NCBI GenBank assembly: GCA_018828125.1 | Contig: JAHJWB010000023.1 | Span: 248,001-312,000 of the forward strand | Length of the DNA stretch: 64,000 nt | Source: Gammaproteobacteria bacterium | GTDB lineage: Bacteria > Pseudomonadota > Gammaproteobacteria > Burkholderiales > Burkholderiaceae_C | Direction: 5' to 3' | Part shown: piece after piece, positions 1-9,327 of the stretch | Layout of the letters: each line of letters starts with the position of its first letter | Numbering within the stretch: position 1 is the stretch's first letter | Made by a program: the position numbers and the translations under genes | Notes under the pieces: model-generated | The model's input: the letters and a program-made list of their open reading frames with translations, nothing else | The model's database searches: none | What the model was told of the DNA's origin: nothing

Positions 1-822
1 CCACGTCACCGAGGTGCCGCTGGCGCCCTGCTCGCGCAGCAGCGCCACCACAAAGGTCATGTAGCCGATGTAACCCACCCCAAACAGGCCGTAGCCCAGC
101 AGTGCGGGCGCCAAGGCGCGCCAGCGCACCCGCGCAGGCGGCGGGGCAGCATTGAACGCCGTGGGCGGGGGCGCGGGCGGCGCCAGCACCCGCAACGCGC
201 GTGCTGGCCACCACAACACCAGGGTGGCCGCAGCGCAAGCCAGCCCCAGCGCCCACCAGGCCCAGGTCCACGCGTGCGGTGCCGGGGCGGCAGCCAGCAC
301 CGAAGGCACTAGCAAGGCCGACAGCGTGATGCCCCAACCGGTGCCGCCGTAGTACAGCCCCAGCAACAAGCCGCCCCGCCGGGGCTGGTGCGCCCCCAGG
401 CGCGCGGCCAGCAGGCCACCGGCCACAAACACCAGTGCACTCGCCACACCGGCCAGCAAGCGCTGCAGCAGCAGCGGCGCGGCCTCGGTAAAAAAACCGC
501 TGAGCCCCATGAAGAGCGTGGCCAGCACAGACCCTGCCAACAACACCGTGCCAGGGGCCAGGCGCCGCAACAACAGGGGAGTGGCCAGCGCACCCAGCAG
601 ATAGCCCAGCGCATTGACAGTGTTCATGGCACCGGCCAGCGTGTACGACCAGCCCAGGTCCTCGCGCATGGGAGGCAGCAGCAAGGCATACGCAAACCGC
701 GTGATGCCCAGCGAAATCGCGGCCCCCATCGACAGCGCTACCGCCAGCCACAAAGCCGGAATGGCAGGCGTCGCGGATGCGGAGGGACACGCAGGTGGGG
801 GGGGGTGGGGGTGTGCAGGCAT
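1..822 (-). CDS. YbfB/YjiJ-family MFS transporter, C-terminus cut by window edge
   Basis: The reverse strand is open from an ATG at 822 to base 1 (274 codons), so the C-terminus lies outside the window. After a proline-rich N-terminus (about residues 3-22) come hydrophobic helices and the segment GITRFAYALLLPPMREDLGW, followed by NALGYLLGAL; the glycine/arginine pattern is that of the YbfB/YjiJ group of major facilitator transporters, whose substrate is generally unknown. About seven or eight membrane segments are visible, with a charged loop RLGAHQPRRGG near the middle. It is divergent from the flavin reductase at 1050, with 227 bp between them. Family call fairly sure; substrate not known. 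Confidence 0.75.
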   Translation of the reverse strand, partial: MPAHPHPPPPACPSASATPAIPALWLAVALSMGAAISLGITRFAYALLLPPMREDLGWSYTLAGAMNTVNALGYLLGALATPLLLRRLAPGTVLLAGSVLATLFMGLSGFFTEAAPLLLQRLLAGVASALVFVAGGLLAARLGAHQPRRGGLLLGLYYGGTGWGITLSALLVPSVLAAAPAPHAWTWAWWALGLACAAATLVLWWPARALRVLAPPAPPPTAFNAAPPPARVRWRALAPALLGYGLFGVGYIGYMTFVVALLREQGASGTSVTW

Positions 823-1049
823 GGGAGCTTTTGATTCTGCCCCACCCCCCAACAACGTGCTGGTCGCCCGGCACAACGGAACACAAGGCACCGGATCACG
901 CCTCACCATGCCGCAGAGCCTTTGTTACACCCGCCGTTATCACAAAACCAGAGCCCTTGTTGACGCATGTGCGCTGCACGTTTTGTGTTGCAGCATTAAC
1001 CTCCGGGTGTTGATCGATTGTGTGCAACCCGTTTTCTGAAAGCTGATCC

Positions 1050-2156
1050 ATGCCTTTTCTGTCCGACCCCGTACAAGCCGGTGACTTGCAACTGGCCAAC
1101 CGCATTGCCATGGCGCCGCTCACGCGCAACCGCTCGCCCAACGCTGTGCCCACCGACCTCGTGGCCACGTACTACACGCAGCGTGCCAGCGCCGGGTTGC
1201 TGATCTCCGAAGCCACCGCCATCACCCAGCAAGGCCAGGGCTACGCGGATGTGCCCGGCCTGTACGCGCCCGAGCAGATCGCTGGCTGGAAGAAAGTCAC
1301 CTCGTCTGTCCACGCCGCAGGCGGCAAGATCGTGGTGCAGCTGTGGCATGTGGGCCGTGTCTCGCACACCGACCTGCAGCCGGGCAACGCGGCGCCTGTG
1401 GCACCGTCCGCCATCCAGGCCAAGACCAAGACCGTGCTCATCAAGGACGGCGTGCCCACCTTCGTCGAAACCTCCATGCCCCGCGCACTGGAGCTGGCCG
1501 AGATCCCCGGCATCGTGGCAGACTACCGCCGCGCAGCACGTGCCGCCATCGACGCGGGGTTTGATGGTGTTGAAGTGCACGCCGCCAATGGCTATCTGAT
1601 CGACCAGTTTCTCAAGACCGGCAGCAACACCCGCACCGACGCCTACGGCGGCAGCATCGAGAACCGCGCCCGCTTGCTGGTCGAGGTGTTGACCGCTGTC
1701 TCGGCAGAAATCGGCGGCGGCCGCACCGGCATTCGCCTGTCGCCCGTCACCCCCGCCAACGACGTGATCGACGCCGACCCACAACCCCTGTTTGAGTATG
1801 TGGTGCGCCAGTTGGGGGCCCTGGGCCTGTCGTACATCCACGTCATCGAGGGTGCCACCGGCGGCCCGCGCGAAGTGGAAGGCCGCCCGTTCGACTACGC
1901 CGCCCTCAAGGCCGCGTACCGCGCCGCAGGCGGCAACGGCGCCTGGATGGTGAACAACGCCTACGACAAGGCGCTGGCCGAAACCGCCCTGGCCAACGGT
2001 GCCGACATCGTGGCCTTTGGCCGCCCCTTCATCGCCAACCCCGACCTGGTCACCCGCCTGGAGCGCAACGCGCCGCTGAACGAAGTGAACCGAGCCACGC
2101 TGTATGGCGGCGGAGCCGAGGGGTATACGGACTACCCGGCCCTAGCAGCGGGCTGA
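1050..2156 (+). CDS. Old Yellow Enzyme family alkene reductase (NADH:flavin oxidoreductase)
   Basis: A 368-residue FMN-dependent TIM-barrel oxidoreductase of the OYE/NemA class, which reduces activated C=C bonds or nitro groups with NAD(P)H. Visible family features are NRIAMAPLTRNR at 17-28 and the active-site block VEVHAANGYLIDQFL, where H177 and N180 are the substrate-binding pair and Y182 the conserved tyrosine. DAYGGSIENRARL (198-210) and a C-terminal VAFGRPFIANPDL phosphate-binding region follow. Length is normal for bacterial OYEs. No strong Shine-Dalgarno precedes the ATG. Transcribed alone, divergent from the MFS gene; the physiological substrate cannot be deduced. Confidence 0.92.
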   Translation: MPFLSDPVQAGDLQLANRIAMAPLTRNRSPNAVPTDLVATYYTQRASAGLLISEATAITQQGQGYADVPGLYAPEQIAGWKKVTSSVHAAGGKIVVQLWHVGRVSHTDLQPGNAAPVAPSAIQAKTKTVLIKDGVPTFVETSMPRALELAEIPGIVADYRRAARAAIDAGFDGVEVHAANGYLIDQFLKTGSNTRTDAYGGSIENRARLLVEVLTAVSAEIGGGRTGIRLSPVTPANDVIDADPQPLFEYVVRQLGALGLSYIHVIEGATGGPREVEGRPFDYAALKAAYRAAGGNGAWMVNNAYDKALAETALANGADIVAFGRPFIANPDLVTRLERNAPLNEVNRATLYGGGAEGYTDYPALAAG

Positions 2157-2212
2157 ACAGCCCTGCCGCCAGCGGCAGTCTCGCCACACAACGGTGGATA
2201 CCGGCGCACCCC

Positions 2213-2330
2213 AGGCCAGGGCCGCCGCGCAAGGGCCGCCCCGCCGCGCTGGCGGCGTCCCCCTGCCCGCGCAGCGCAGCGTAGCGAGAGCGGGGGGAAG
2301 CGGCGAAGCCGCTCAGGGGGGTGAACCCAA
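2213..2330 (-). repeat. Dispersed 3'-flanking repeat, copy A
   Basis: GC-rich intergenic element with the landmarks GGGCCGCCCCGC, a CCCCCTGCCCGC/GAGAGCGGGGGGAAG pair and CGGCGAAGCCGCTCAGGGGGG. On the minus strand it forms AAGCGGC-type hairpins with a short UUC loop. It lies at the 3' end of the hemerythrin gene, whose last codons (Ser-Pro-Pro-stop) fall in the repeat edge. Related copies are at 29884, 37540 and 43681, all on the same side of a minus-strand gene. Confidence 0.7.
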
Positions 2331-2900
2331 TCCAATCGGGCCGGGCGCCCGCATCACGATGCGGGTGAACAACCGGTCGTACGCCGCATCCCGCGGCCTG
2401 CCGGGTGCCAGAGGGTTGATGTTGCTGGCAAAGGCGGCATCCAGCGCCACCCAGTCAGCCGCCGACAAGTGCTTCTGCGCGGCGGGCAACACCACAGTTT
2501 CTTCCAGCCGCATGTGGTCCAGGTAAAACTGGATGTAGCGCCGCAGCGACTCGCCAAACGCCTCGCGGCGCACATCGCCCATCAGCTCCCACCCCAGCAG
2601 CTGGTGCTGCAGTTCACGCACGGCCGCTTCGCCACCCACGTGGTCGCGCTCAAGCTTCGCAATGGTTTCTGCGGCCTCGGGCGCGCGCTCTGCCACCTTG
2701 GGAAACAGCCAGCGGGACTCCTTGGGGTGGTGTTGCCGCTCTGGAAACTCATCGATGTAAAACAGCATTGCCCGCATCACATCAAAAAAGGCCGCTGGCT
2801 CGTCGCCCGGCCCTTGGTCCAGCATCAGGCGCAACGAGTGAAGCATGGCGGCCAGTGACGCATGCTCCTCGCGAATGGTTCGCAGACTGATCGATGGCAT
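2313..2900 (-). CDS. Hemerythrin HHE domain protein
   Basis: A 195-residue cytosolic four-helix protein with the diiron-ligand pattern of bacterial hemerythrin-like (HHE) proteins: H13 in REEHASL, H57/H58 with E61 in RQHHPKESRWLFPKV, H87 in ERDHVGGEAAV and a final HxxxE in YLDHMRLEETVVLP. These proteins bind O2, NO or peroxide at a non-heme diiron site. The start is supported by GGGGAG eight bases upstream. The stop and the last two codons are supplied by the edge of a dispersed repeat. Monocistronic; partner unknown. Confidence 0.88.
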   Translation of the reverse strand: MPSISLRTIREEHASLAAMLHSLRLMLDQGPGDEPAAFFDVMRAMLFYIDEFPERQHHPKESRWLFPKVAERAPEAAETIAKLERDHVGGEAAVRELQHQLLGWELMGDVRREAFGESLRRYIQFYLDHMRLEETVVLPAAQKHLSAADWVALDAAFASNINPLAPGRPRDAAYDRLFTRIVMRAPGPIGLGSPP

Positions 2901-3043
2901 GGCACACGCTCCCCAGGTTGGACGAGCCTCAAGGGTGCCATGCGGTACCAGTCCAGGCCATGACGCAGGTCAACCTTCAGGCACGCCACAGACCCGTCAC
3001 CGTCACGCTGAACGGTGGACCGCACAACAGCGCGAGCACCCAT

Positions 3044-3071
3044 AAAAAAGCCCCACAAGCAGCAACGCTTG
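3044..3071 (-). terminator. Possible weak terminator downstream of the chemoreceptor gene
   Basis: On the minus strand CAAGC-GTTGCT-GCTTG forms a five-pair hairpin followed, after TGGGGC, by six T. The gap between stem and T-run makes it an imperfect intrinsic terminator. It lies about 50 bases beyond the stop of the gene ending at 3121. Confidence 0.35.
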
Positions 3072-3120
3072 CAGAGCCTTGGCAATTGCAGCGCTCGATC
3101 AGAGGGCCGCTGCTGTGGAG

Positions 3121-4788
3121 TTAACGCGTCAACCGCGCCTGGTCGGGGCCTGCCGGCAACACTGGCGACGCACCGTGGTGCGGTGCCGCCACCGGATGAG
3201 ACGCCGGGTGGCCATGGCCCATCGATTCGGCCAGCTGGAACTGCTGCACCACCTGCGACAGGCGGGCCGCCTGCTCGCGCAGCGACTCGGCCGCAGCGGC
3301 AGACTCTTCCACCAGCGCGGCGTTCTGCTGCGTCATGCGGTCAATCTCGCCCACCGAGCTGTTCACCTGGCCAATACCAGCCGACTGCTCCGATGCCGCC
3401 GCCGTGATCTCGCCAATGATGTCGCCCACGCGCTGCACGCTGCTCACGATGTCCTTCATCGCCGTGCCCGCTTCTTCCACGTGGCGCACGCCGCCGTCCA
3501 CGGCGGTCACGCTGTTGCTGATCAGACCCTTGATGTCGCTGGCCGCCGCCGCCGAGCGCTGGGCCAGGCTGCGCACTTCGCTGGCCACCACGGCAAATCC
3601 GCGTCCCTGCTCACCCGCGCGGGCGGCCTCCACGGCCGCGTTCAGCGCCAGGATGTTGGTCTGGAAGGCGATGGAGTCGATCAAACCAATGATGTCGCCG
3701 ATCTTGCGGCTGGAGGTCGAGATCTCGTGCATGCTGGCCACCGCCTGCTGTACCACCCCGCCGCCGTGGGTCGCCATCTGCGATGCCGACGCTGCCAGCT
3801 GGTTGGCCATCTGCGACGACGATGCGGTTTGCTGCACGGTGGAGGTGAGCTGTGTCAGCGACGACACCGCCTCTTGTGCATTGCTGGCCGTCTGCTCGGT
3901 GCGCTGCGACAGGTCCTGATTGCCGGTGGCAATCTCCTGGCTGGCTGTGGCGATGTTGCCGCTGGCGTCCCGCACCTGCGCCACCAGAGATGCCAAGCCC
4001 TGCTGCATGTCGCGCAACGCGCGCTGCAGGTCGGCCACTTCGTCCTTGCCCTCGGCCACAATGTTTTGCGACAGGTCACCCCCCGCAATCGCCTGCGCCA
4101 TCTTGCGAGCGTCTTCCAGCGGGCGGCAGATAGAGTTCATGTTCATCAGCGTGGTGGGCACCACCACCACCACGGTGATCAGCACCGCCAGCACAAACAG
4201 CCATTTCGTCTCGTCCGACACCTGTCCCTGTTGAGCCACTGATTTTTCGACCTCGCTGCGCAACACGGCATCCAGCTCGGCCATCAACTTGTCGGCCTCG
4301 TCGAACTCGGCCACTGCCTTGCCGCTCATGCGGTTGGCAATGGTGGCGGTGTCGTAGCCACTGGCTTCCAGCTGGCGCGCCACGTGCGCAAAGAGCTCGC
4401 GGTAGCTGTCCAGGCGCTTGACGATGTTGCGTACCACGGGGTTGTCAGAGTCTTCTTCGCCTTCCAGAAACTTGGACGCTGTCTTCTTGGCCTTGTCCTG
4501 GCTCGCAATCCACTTGGCATGGGCGGCCTTCACGGCCTCAGGCTTTTCGTAGCCAATGATCATGTCTTTCTCGAACTGGCGAATGGCACCCATGTCACCC
4601 CGCAGTTCGGCCATGTAGCCCACCTCGGCAAACGAGTGGTCCATGAAGTCCTGGCTCATCGCATGGATGCGGAACATGCCCAGCATGCCCGCGCCGCCCA
4701 GCATTCCCAACAAAGCCAGAACCACGCCGATGGCCCCCAGCATTCGAAAACGTATGGTGAAGTTCCGCATGAGCGAGAAGAGATTCAT
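3121..4788 (-). CDS. Methyl-accepting chemotaxis protein
   Basis: A 555-residue inner-membrane chemoreceptor that relays ligand binding to CheA/CheW. In order: TM1 (about 15-37), a periplasmic helical bundle of roughly 155 residues resembling the 4HB_MCP sensor, TM2 at about 200-218 ([17 protein letters not shown]), a HAMP linker ([21 protein letters not shown]), and the signalling domain with the hairpin tip [20 protein letters not shown]. Methylation-type heptads such as [13 protein letters not shown] are present; there is no CheR-binding pentapeptide at the C-terminus. The ATG at 4788 is chosen because AAGGACG lies just upstream and it opens directly into TM1; the frame is open 31 codons further upstream. 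Ligand unknown. Confidence 0.93.
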   Translation of the reverse strand: MNLFSLMRNFTIRFRMLGAIGVVLALLGMLGGAGMLGMFRIHAMSQDFMDHSFAEVGYMAELRGDMGAIRQFEKDMIIGYEKPEAVKAAHAKWIASQDKAKKTASKFLEGEEDSDNPVVRNIVKRLDSYRELFAHVARQLEASGYDTATIANRMSGKAVAEFDEADKLMAELDAVLRSEVEKSVAQQGQVSDETKWLFVLAVLITVVVVVPTTLMNMNSICRPLEDARKMAQAIAGGDLSQNIVAEGKDEVADLQRALRDMQQGLASLVAQVRDASGNIATASQEIATGNQDLSQRTEQTASNAQEAVSSLTQLTSTVQQTASSSQMANQLAASASQMATHGGGVVQQAVASMHEISTSSRKIGDIIGLIDSIAFQTNILALNAAVEAARAGEQGRGFAVVASEVRSLAQRSAAAASDIKGLISNSVTAVDGGVRHVEEAGTAMKDIVSSVQRVGDIIGEITAAASEQSAGIGQVNSSVGEIDRMTQQNAALVEESAAAAESLREQAARLSQVVQQFQLAESMGHGHPASHPVAAPHHGASPVLPAGPDQARLTR

Positions 4789-4850
4789 GATCTGTCGTCC
4801 TTCATATTGGTATGTGCGCGCTGGCCGTTGGTCCTGTGGACGTCGCCGAC

Positions 4851-4869
4851 CTGCAACAAAACGTTGCAG
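4851..4869. other. Perfect 7-bp inverted repeat after copA
   Basis: CTGCAAC-AAAAC-GTTGCAG, a perfect seven-pair hairpin in the gap between the copA stop and the chemoreceptor start. It has no T-run on the minus strand, so it is either a weak 3' hairpin of copA or an operator-like site for the chemoreceptor. Function unproven. Confidence 0.3.
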
Positions 4870-4905
4870 TTTGCCAGACAACCGTGACGCAGTCGTACGT
4901 GTTTA

Positions 4906-7161
4906 TCACATGCGCCACCGCTTGAGTAAGAGGGCATTCGCCATCACGCTGACCGAACTCAGTGCCATGGCTGCGCCCGCCACCACCGGGCTCAGGTAGC
5001 CCAGCGCCGCCAGCGGGATGCCCGCCACGTTGTACGCAAATGCCCAGAACAGGTTCTGCCGAATCTTCATCACTGTGCGCCGCGAAATGTCCAGCGCCGC
5101 GGCCACCAGCATCGGGTCGCCGCGCATCAGCGTGATGCCCGCCGCATGCATGGCCACATCGGTGCCGTTGCCCATCGCCATGCCCACATCTGCCGCCGCC
5201 AGCGCCGGGGCATCGTTAACGCCGTCGCCCACCATCGCAACATGATGGCGCTGCCCGTCAGCGCCCTGTTGCAGCGCCACCACCTTGGCGGCCTTGTCAC
5301 CCGGCAGCACCTCGGCCATCACGTCGCCTGCGTCCGGGTCCAGTCCCAGGCGCCGGGCCATGGCCTCGGCCGCGCCCCGGTTGTCGCCCGAGATCATCAC
5401 CGTGCGAATGCCACGCGCCTTGAGCGCCGCCAGCGCCTCGCGCGCGCCGGGCTTGGGTTCGTCGCCAAAGGCCATCAGCGCCTGCAGTTGTAAACCTTGG
5501 GGATCACGCTGCGCCACCGCCGACACCGTGGCGCCTTCGCGCTGCAAGGCGTCTGCACGATCTGCCAGCGGGCCCATGTCCACGCCCAGCTCCTGCATCC
5601 AGCGCAGGCTGCCCACCAAATAGCCCTGGCCCGCCACCTCGCCCTCAGTGCCCCGGCCGGGCACAGCACGCACATCCTGGGCGGTCGTCACGTGAACCTG
5701 GCGCTCGCCCGCAGCCGCCACCACCGCACGCGCCAGCGGGTGTTCACTGCCGCTTTGCACCGCGGCCACCGCCGCCATCACGGACGCCTCATCCAGCCCG
5801 GGCACCACTTCAAACGCCGTCAGCCGCGGCTGCCCCACCGTCAGCGTGCCAGTCTTGTCAAAGGCCACCACATCCACCTTGTGGGCCAGCTCCAGCGCCT
5901 GCACGTCCTTGATCAGAATGCCGTTCTTGGCCGCCACGCCCGTGCCCGCCATGATGGCCGCTGGCGTGGCCAGCCCCAGCGCACAGGGGCAGGCAATCAC
6001 CATCACGGCCACGGCGTGGATCAGTGCGGCCTCCATGCCCACACCCATCCACAGCCAACCCAGCAACGTGGCCAGGGCCACCACCAGCACCACGGGCACA
6101 AAGACGGCCGACACCTGATCCACCAGCCGCTGGATGGGTGCCTTGGCCGCCTGGGCATCTTCCACCAGCCGGATGATGTGGGCCAGCACCGTCTCGGCCC
6201 CCACCGCTGTCACCGCCATCACGATGCGCCCATCGCCATTGATGGAGCCGCCGGTGAGCGGTGCGCCCACATCGCGGGCCACCGGCAAGGGCTCGCCGGT
6301 CAGCATGGATTCATCCACCTGTGTGTGGCCCTCGTGCACCGTGCCATCCACCGGGATGCGTTCGCCCGGCCGCACCACCAGTTGGTCGCCCACCAATACC
6401 TCGGCCACCGGCACATCCACCTCGCCAGACTTGGAGAGCAGGTGCACCACGTCCGGCCGCAGCGCATGCAGCGCGCGAATGGCCGCCGTGGTCTGGCGCT
6501 TGGCGCGCGCCTCCAGCCACTTGCCCAGCAGCACCAGCGTGACCACCACGGCGGAGGCCTCGAAGTACAGGTGCGGCGCATGCCCTTCATGGGCCGTCAA
6601 CCACAGCCACACCGACAGGCCCCAACCCGCGCTGGTACCCATGGACACCAGCAAATCCATGTTGCCCGACAGCGCCTTCAGGGCATGCCAGCCCGCCTTG
6701 TAAAACCGTGCCCCCAAAATGAACTGCACCGGTGTGGCGAGCAAAAATTGCACCCAGGCAGGCAACATCCAGTGCTGTCCAAACAAGTCACCGACCATCG
6801 GCAACACCAACGGTGCAGACAGCAGCAAGCCAATGCCCACGGGCATGAACCCCGCCCAAGGCGATGCGTCCTCGAACGCCTCCTCCTGCCCTGCCGCGCG
6901 AGGCTCGTAGCCCGCGTTGCGCACCGCTCGGCGCAACTGGGCCTCCATCGCGGCGCCATCAGCGCCCGCATCCAGGGCAAACGCGATGCGCGCCGATTCC
7001 GTCGCCAGGTTGACGGTAGCTTCCTGAACCCCGGGCACTTTGCGCAACGCACGCTCGACACGACCCACACAACTGGCACAGGTCATGCCGCCGATGCCCA
7101 GGTCGAACTGCTGCGCACCGGGCGCCTGCGAGGGGGAGAGGGTAGTGATTGAAGTGGTCAT
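4906..7161 (-). CDS. copA: Copper-exporting P1B-type ATPase CopA
   Basis: A 751-residue inner-membrane ATPase that pumps Cu(I) out of the cytoplasm. It has one N-terminal heavy-metal-associated domain (GMTCASC, C28 and C31), then TM segments, the actuator motif TGEPLPV, the transmembrane metal site CPCALGL, the phosphorylation site DKTGTLT, a nucleotide-binding HP dipeptide ([10 protein letters not shown]) and the hinge [13 protein letters not shown] in TM6 and a single MTCxxC domain are typical of proteobacterial CopA. No Shine-Dalgarno lies before the ATG, and the predicted CueR-type promoter places transcription start at or next to the ATG, so translation may be leaderless. Functionally linked to copZ and cueR on the other side of the flavodoxin-fold gene. 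Confidence 0.95.
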   Translation of the reverse strand: MTTSITTLSPSQAPGAQQFDLGIGGMTCASCVGRVERALRKVPGVQEATVNLATESARIAFALDAGADGAAMEAQLRRAVRNAGYEPRAAGQEEAFEDASPWAGFMPVGIGLLLSAPLVLPMVGDLFGQHWMLPAWVQFLLATPVQFILGARFYKAGWHALKALSGNMDLLVSMGTSAGWGLSVWLWLTAHEGHAPHLYFEASAVVVTLVLLGKWLEARAKRQTTAAIRALHALRPDVVHLLSKSGEVDVPVAEVLVGDQLVVRPGERIPVDGTVHEGHTQVDESMLTGEPLPVARDVGAPLTGGSINGDGRIVMAVTAVGAETVLAHIIRLVEDAQAAKAPIQRLVDQVSAVFVPVVLVVALATLLGWLWMGVGMEAALIHAVAVMVIACPCALGLATPAAIMAGTGVAAKNGILIKDVQALELAHKVDVVAFDKTGTLTVGQPRLTAFEVVPGLDEASVMAAVAAVQSGSEHPLARAVVAAAGERQVHVTTAQDVRAVPGRGTEGEVAGQGYLVGSLRWMQELGVDMGPLADRADALQREGATVSAVAQRDPQGLQLQALMAFGDEPKPGAREALAALKARGIRTVMISGDNRGAAEAMARRLGLDPDAGDVMAEVLPGDKAAKVVALQQGADGQRHHVAMVGDGVNDAPALAAADVGMAMGNGTDVAMHAAGITLMRGDPMLVAAALDISRRTVMKIRQNLFWAFAYNVAGIPLAALGYLSPVVAGAAMALSSVSVMANALLLKRWRM

Positions 7162-7167
7162 GCCCGA

Positions 7168-7198
7168 AAGTTACAGCTTGCCATGGTGTCAGGGTCAA
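7168..7198 (-). promoter_or_regulatory. CueR-type promoter/operator of copA
   Basis: On the minus strand TTGACC (7198-7193), a 19-bp spacer and TAACTT (7173-7168). The long spacer is the hallmark of MerR-family activated promoters, and the spacer begins CTGACACCATG, almost identical to the copZ promoter at 8441. The transcription start predicted seven bases after the -10 box coincides with the copA ATG. Confidence 0.75.
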
Positions 7199-7263
7199 CA
7201 CCTTGCTGAAAATCAAGACGGCGCCTTGTCCGATAGTCTGGCCAGCCTCCAGGTGGTCGAATT

Positions 7264-8367
7264 TTGCCCATGGCTTCTTCCACACCCCCCACAACTCCAC
7301 CGGCACGCACCGGCCAAGCACCCCCACCGCTGGACCGCGCCGCCTTCCGCGAACGCTTTCTGCAGGACTTTCAGGACCCGCGATTCGCACAGGAGGCTCC
7401 CGATGCGCTGGAGCGCATCGAGGCTATCGCCTGGCGCAATTACGACGAGGGCCGCAAGGCGCCGCGCACCCGCAAGGCGGGCCCCGGCTATGCCGACCCG
7501 GACTACGACCTTTCGGTGGACTGGATCGAGGCCAAAGAACGCATCGACGCTGCCCGCGTGCGGTGGGCCGACCCCGAGTCGCCCTCGCGCGTGCTGCTGG
7601 TTTGCGGCTCGGCCCGCAACGACGGCACCTGCCCGGGGGAGATCTCCAAAAGCTGGCGCATGTTGCACATGGCGCGCGAGGTGCTGGAGGCAGCGCACAT
7701 CGAGGTCGACCTGCTGGACCTCAGCCGCGTCACGTCAGACTATGCCCGGCACATTCACCCTTGCAAGGGCTGCGTGTCCACCGCCATGCCGCTGTGCCAC
7801 TTTCCGTGCAGTTGCTACCCCAACCACGGCGAGCGCCAGACCGGCGACTGGATGAACGAAATCTACGAACGCTGGACCGCCGCCCACGGCGTGATGATCA
7901 TCACGCCGGTTTACTGGTACCAGGCGCCGAGCCCGCTCAAACTCATGATCGACCGCCTTGTCTGCGCCGACGGCGGCAATCCGGACCCCACCACCACCCA
8001 CGGCAAAAAATCAGCCGAGGCCAAGGCCCTGGAGCTGGCCGGCTGGCATTACCCAAAACACCTGGAAGGCCGCACGTACGCTCTGGCCGTGCACGGTGAC
8101 GTGGCGGGCATCGAGATGACGCGCCGAGGCATTTCGGACTGGCTTGACTGGATGGGCTTCATCGACGCAGGCCAGGCGGCGCGTCTGGACCGCTATATCG
8201 GGTACTACGAAAGTTACGCGCAAAGCCACGAGGTGCTGGACCGCGACACCGCCATGCAATCGGAGATCCGCGGTGCGGCCCAGGCCCTCGCCGTGGCGGT
8301 AGGTGAGCTGCGCGCGGGCCGACTGTCGCGGCCCGACGCCGGGGTGCGGCGCGCACGGCCCAAGTAG
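7264..8367 (+). CDS. NAD(P)H-dependent FMN reductase-like flavodoxin-fold protein
   Basis: About 367 residues. The core (about 105-290) has a flavodoxin-like fold: VLLVCGSARNDGTCPG resembles the phosphate-binding loop of NADPH-dependent FMN reductases, and TPVYWYQAPSPLKLMIDRL is the flavin-contacting segment. A Cys-rich insertion (HPCKGCVSTAMPLCHFPCSC) may bind metal. N- and C-terminal extensions lack recognisable domains. A TTG at 7264 has AGGTGG at proper distance; the first ATG is 7270, in the same frame, and may be the true start. It is divergent from copA, and the copZ-cueR pair lies downstream behind its own promoter, so a role in copper redox handling is possible but not shown. Confidence 0.8.
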   Translation: MPMASSTPPTTPPARTGQAPPPLDRAAFRERFLQDFQDPRFAQEAPDALERIEAIAWRNYDEGRKAPRTRKAGPGYADPDYDLSVDWIEAKERIDAARVRWADPESPSRVLLVCGSARNDGTCPGEISKSWRMLHMAREVLEAAHIEVDLLDLSRVTSDYARHIHPCKGCVSTAMPLCHFPCSCYPNHGERQTGDWMNEIYERWTAAHGVMIITPVYWYQAPSPLKLMIDRLVCADGGNPDPTTTHGKKSAEAKALELAGWHYPKHLEGRTYALAVHGDVAGIEMTRRGISDWLDWMGFIDAGQAARLDRYIGYYESYAQSHEVLDRDTAMQSEIRGAAQALAVAVGELRAGRLSRPDAGVRRARPK

Positions 8368-8400
8368 CCCCGGCACGCCGCAAGTGCTCGGTCCGTATTT

Positions 8401-8436
8401 CCGCATGTCCGCATGTCCGCATGTCCGCATGTCCGC
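8401..8436. repeat. Octamer tandem repeat (CCGCATGT)4
   Basis: Four perfect CCGCATGT units and a partial fifth (CCGC) occupy the gap between the flavodoxin-fold gene and the copZ promoter, ending four bases before the -35 element. Unit number is likely to vary between strains. Confidence 0.9.
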
Positions 8437-8440
8437 ACAC

Positions 8441-8471
8441 TTGACCCTGTCACCGTGTGCAGGTTTACGCT
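8441..8471 (+). promoter_or_regulatory. CueR-type promoter/operator of copZ-cueR
   Basis: TTGACC (8441-8446), a 19-bp spacer and TACGCT (8466-8471). The block TTGACCCTGTCACCGTG matches the copA promoter TTGACCCTGACACCATG at all but two positions, and the over-long spacer fits a MerR-family regulator. Predicted start is near 8478, about 50 bases before copZ. Confidence 0.75.
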
Positions 8472-8530
8472 TCCATCTGCCATCTGGTTCCCGCTCAAGG
8501 GGGGACCCCTTCACACCACAGGAGCAAAAC

Positions 8531-8749
8531 ATGCAGACATCCACCACCCCTTCCCCCTACGAATTCACCGTGCAAGGTATGACCTGCGGCCACTGCGAGC
8601 GCGCCGTCACAGGCGCCGTGCAGGCGCTTGACCCCCTCGCTACCGTCCGCATAGACCGCGCCGCCGGGCACGTGAGCGTGGAAAGCACCGCACCGCGCGA
8701 GGCACTGGCAGCGGCCATCGCCGAAGAAGGCTACGCCGTCGCGCCATGA
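8531..8749 (+). CDS. copZ: Copper chaperone CopZ (heavy-metal-associated domain protein)
   Basis: A 72-residue ferredoxin-fold HMA protein that binds Cu(I) through the MTCGHC motif (C19, C22) and delivers it to CopA. The rest matches the small Atx1-like fold: a beta strand before the motif, RIDRAAGHVSVES in the middle and a C-terminal IAEEGYAV. GGAG eight bases upstream supports the start. The last bases overlap the cueR start as ATGA, indicating a bicistronic, translationally coupled unit under the CueR-type promoter at 8441. Confidence 0.93.
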   Translation: MQTSTTPSPYEFTVQGMTCGHCERAVTGAVQALDPLATVRIDRAAGHVSVESTAPREALAAAIAEEGYAVAP

Positions 8750-9261
8750 GCAAAACGACGATGGATCGGGCAACCCGGGCCGACGCACCCGCACAGCGGC
8801 CCACCCACTGGCCGGTGCCCATCGGCGTAGCGGCCCGGCGCGCGGGCATCTCGGCACGCATGGTGCGGCACTACGAATCGCTGGGCCTCATCAACGGCGT
8901 GGCGCGCACCGACAGCGGCTACCGCCAGTACACCGAGGCCGACGTGCACGCCCTGCACTTCATCCGCCGCAGCCGCGACCTGGGCTTCTCGATGGAAGAA
9001 ATCGCCGAACTGCTCGGCCTGTGGCACGACCGCAGCCGCGCCAGCAGCCAGGTCAAACGCATTGCCCAGCAGCACATCGACGACCTGAGCGAACGCATCG
9101 CCCAGATGCAGGCCATGCAGCGCACGCTGCAAATGCTGGTGTCGTGCTGCCAGGGCAACGACCGGCCGGATTGCCCGATATTGGATGACCTGGCGGCGGG
9201 GCACGCAGACCCGAGCAGCGGCAGCAGCACGCCACAACGCAAAACGCTATCAAACAAATAG
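8746..9261 (+). CDS. cueR: Cu(I)-responsive MerR-family regulator CueR
   Basis: A 171-residue activator. The winged HTH (IGVAARRAGISARMVRHYESLGLI, about 26-49) is followed by a coiled-coil dimerisation helix and the metal loop CCQGNDRPDCPIL, in which C135 and C143 are eight residues apart, as C112 and C120 are in E. coli CueR; this identifies the Cu(I) branch. The N-terminus is about 25 residues longer than usual. The last five or six codons and the stop derive from the left arm of a dispersed palindromic repeat. It should activate copA and its own operon through the paired 19-bp-spacer promoters. Confidence 0.93.
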   Translation: MSKTTMDRATRADAPAQRPTHWPVPIGVAARRAGISARMVRHYESLGLINGVARTDSGYRQYTEADVHALHFIRRSRDLGFSMEEIAELLGLWHDRSRASSQVKRIAQQHIDDLSERIAQMQAMQRTLQMLVSCCQGNDRPDCPILDDLAAGHADPSSGSSTPQRKTLSNK

Positions 9262-9300
9262 CTGCTAACGCTTATCCATCAAGCGCTAGAGTCCAGTTTG
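9247..9300 (+). repeat. REP-like palindromic repeat, copy 1
   Basis: Core TAGCTGCTAACGCTTATCC followed by ATCAAGCGCTAGAG, containing the inverted pair AACGCTT/AAGCGCT. It overlaps the 3' end of cueR and supplies its stop codon. First of ten copies in the window. Confidence 0.8.
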
Positions 9301-9327
9301 TCTCAAATTTCTCAGTAGCGCGACCTC

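Noticed and set aside
5497-7152. 551-codon open frame on the plus strand
   Set aside because: Antisense of copA, extremely His/Gln-rich; copA has every P-type ATPase motif.
8401-8436. Possible CRISPR-like array
   Set aside because: Units are eight bases with no spacers; a simple tandem repeat.
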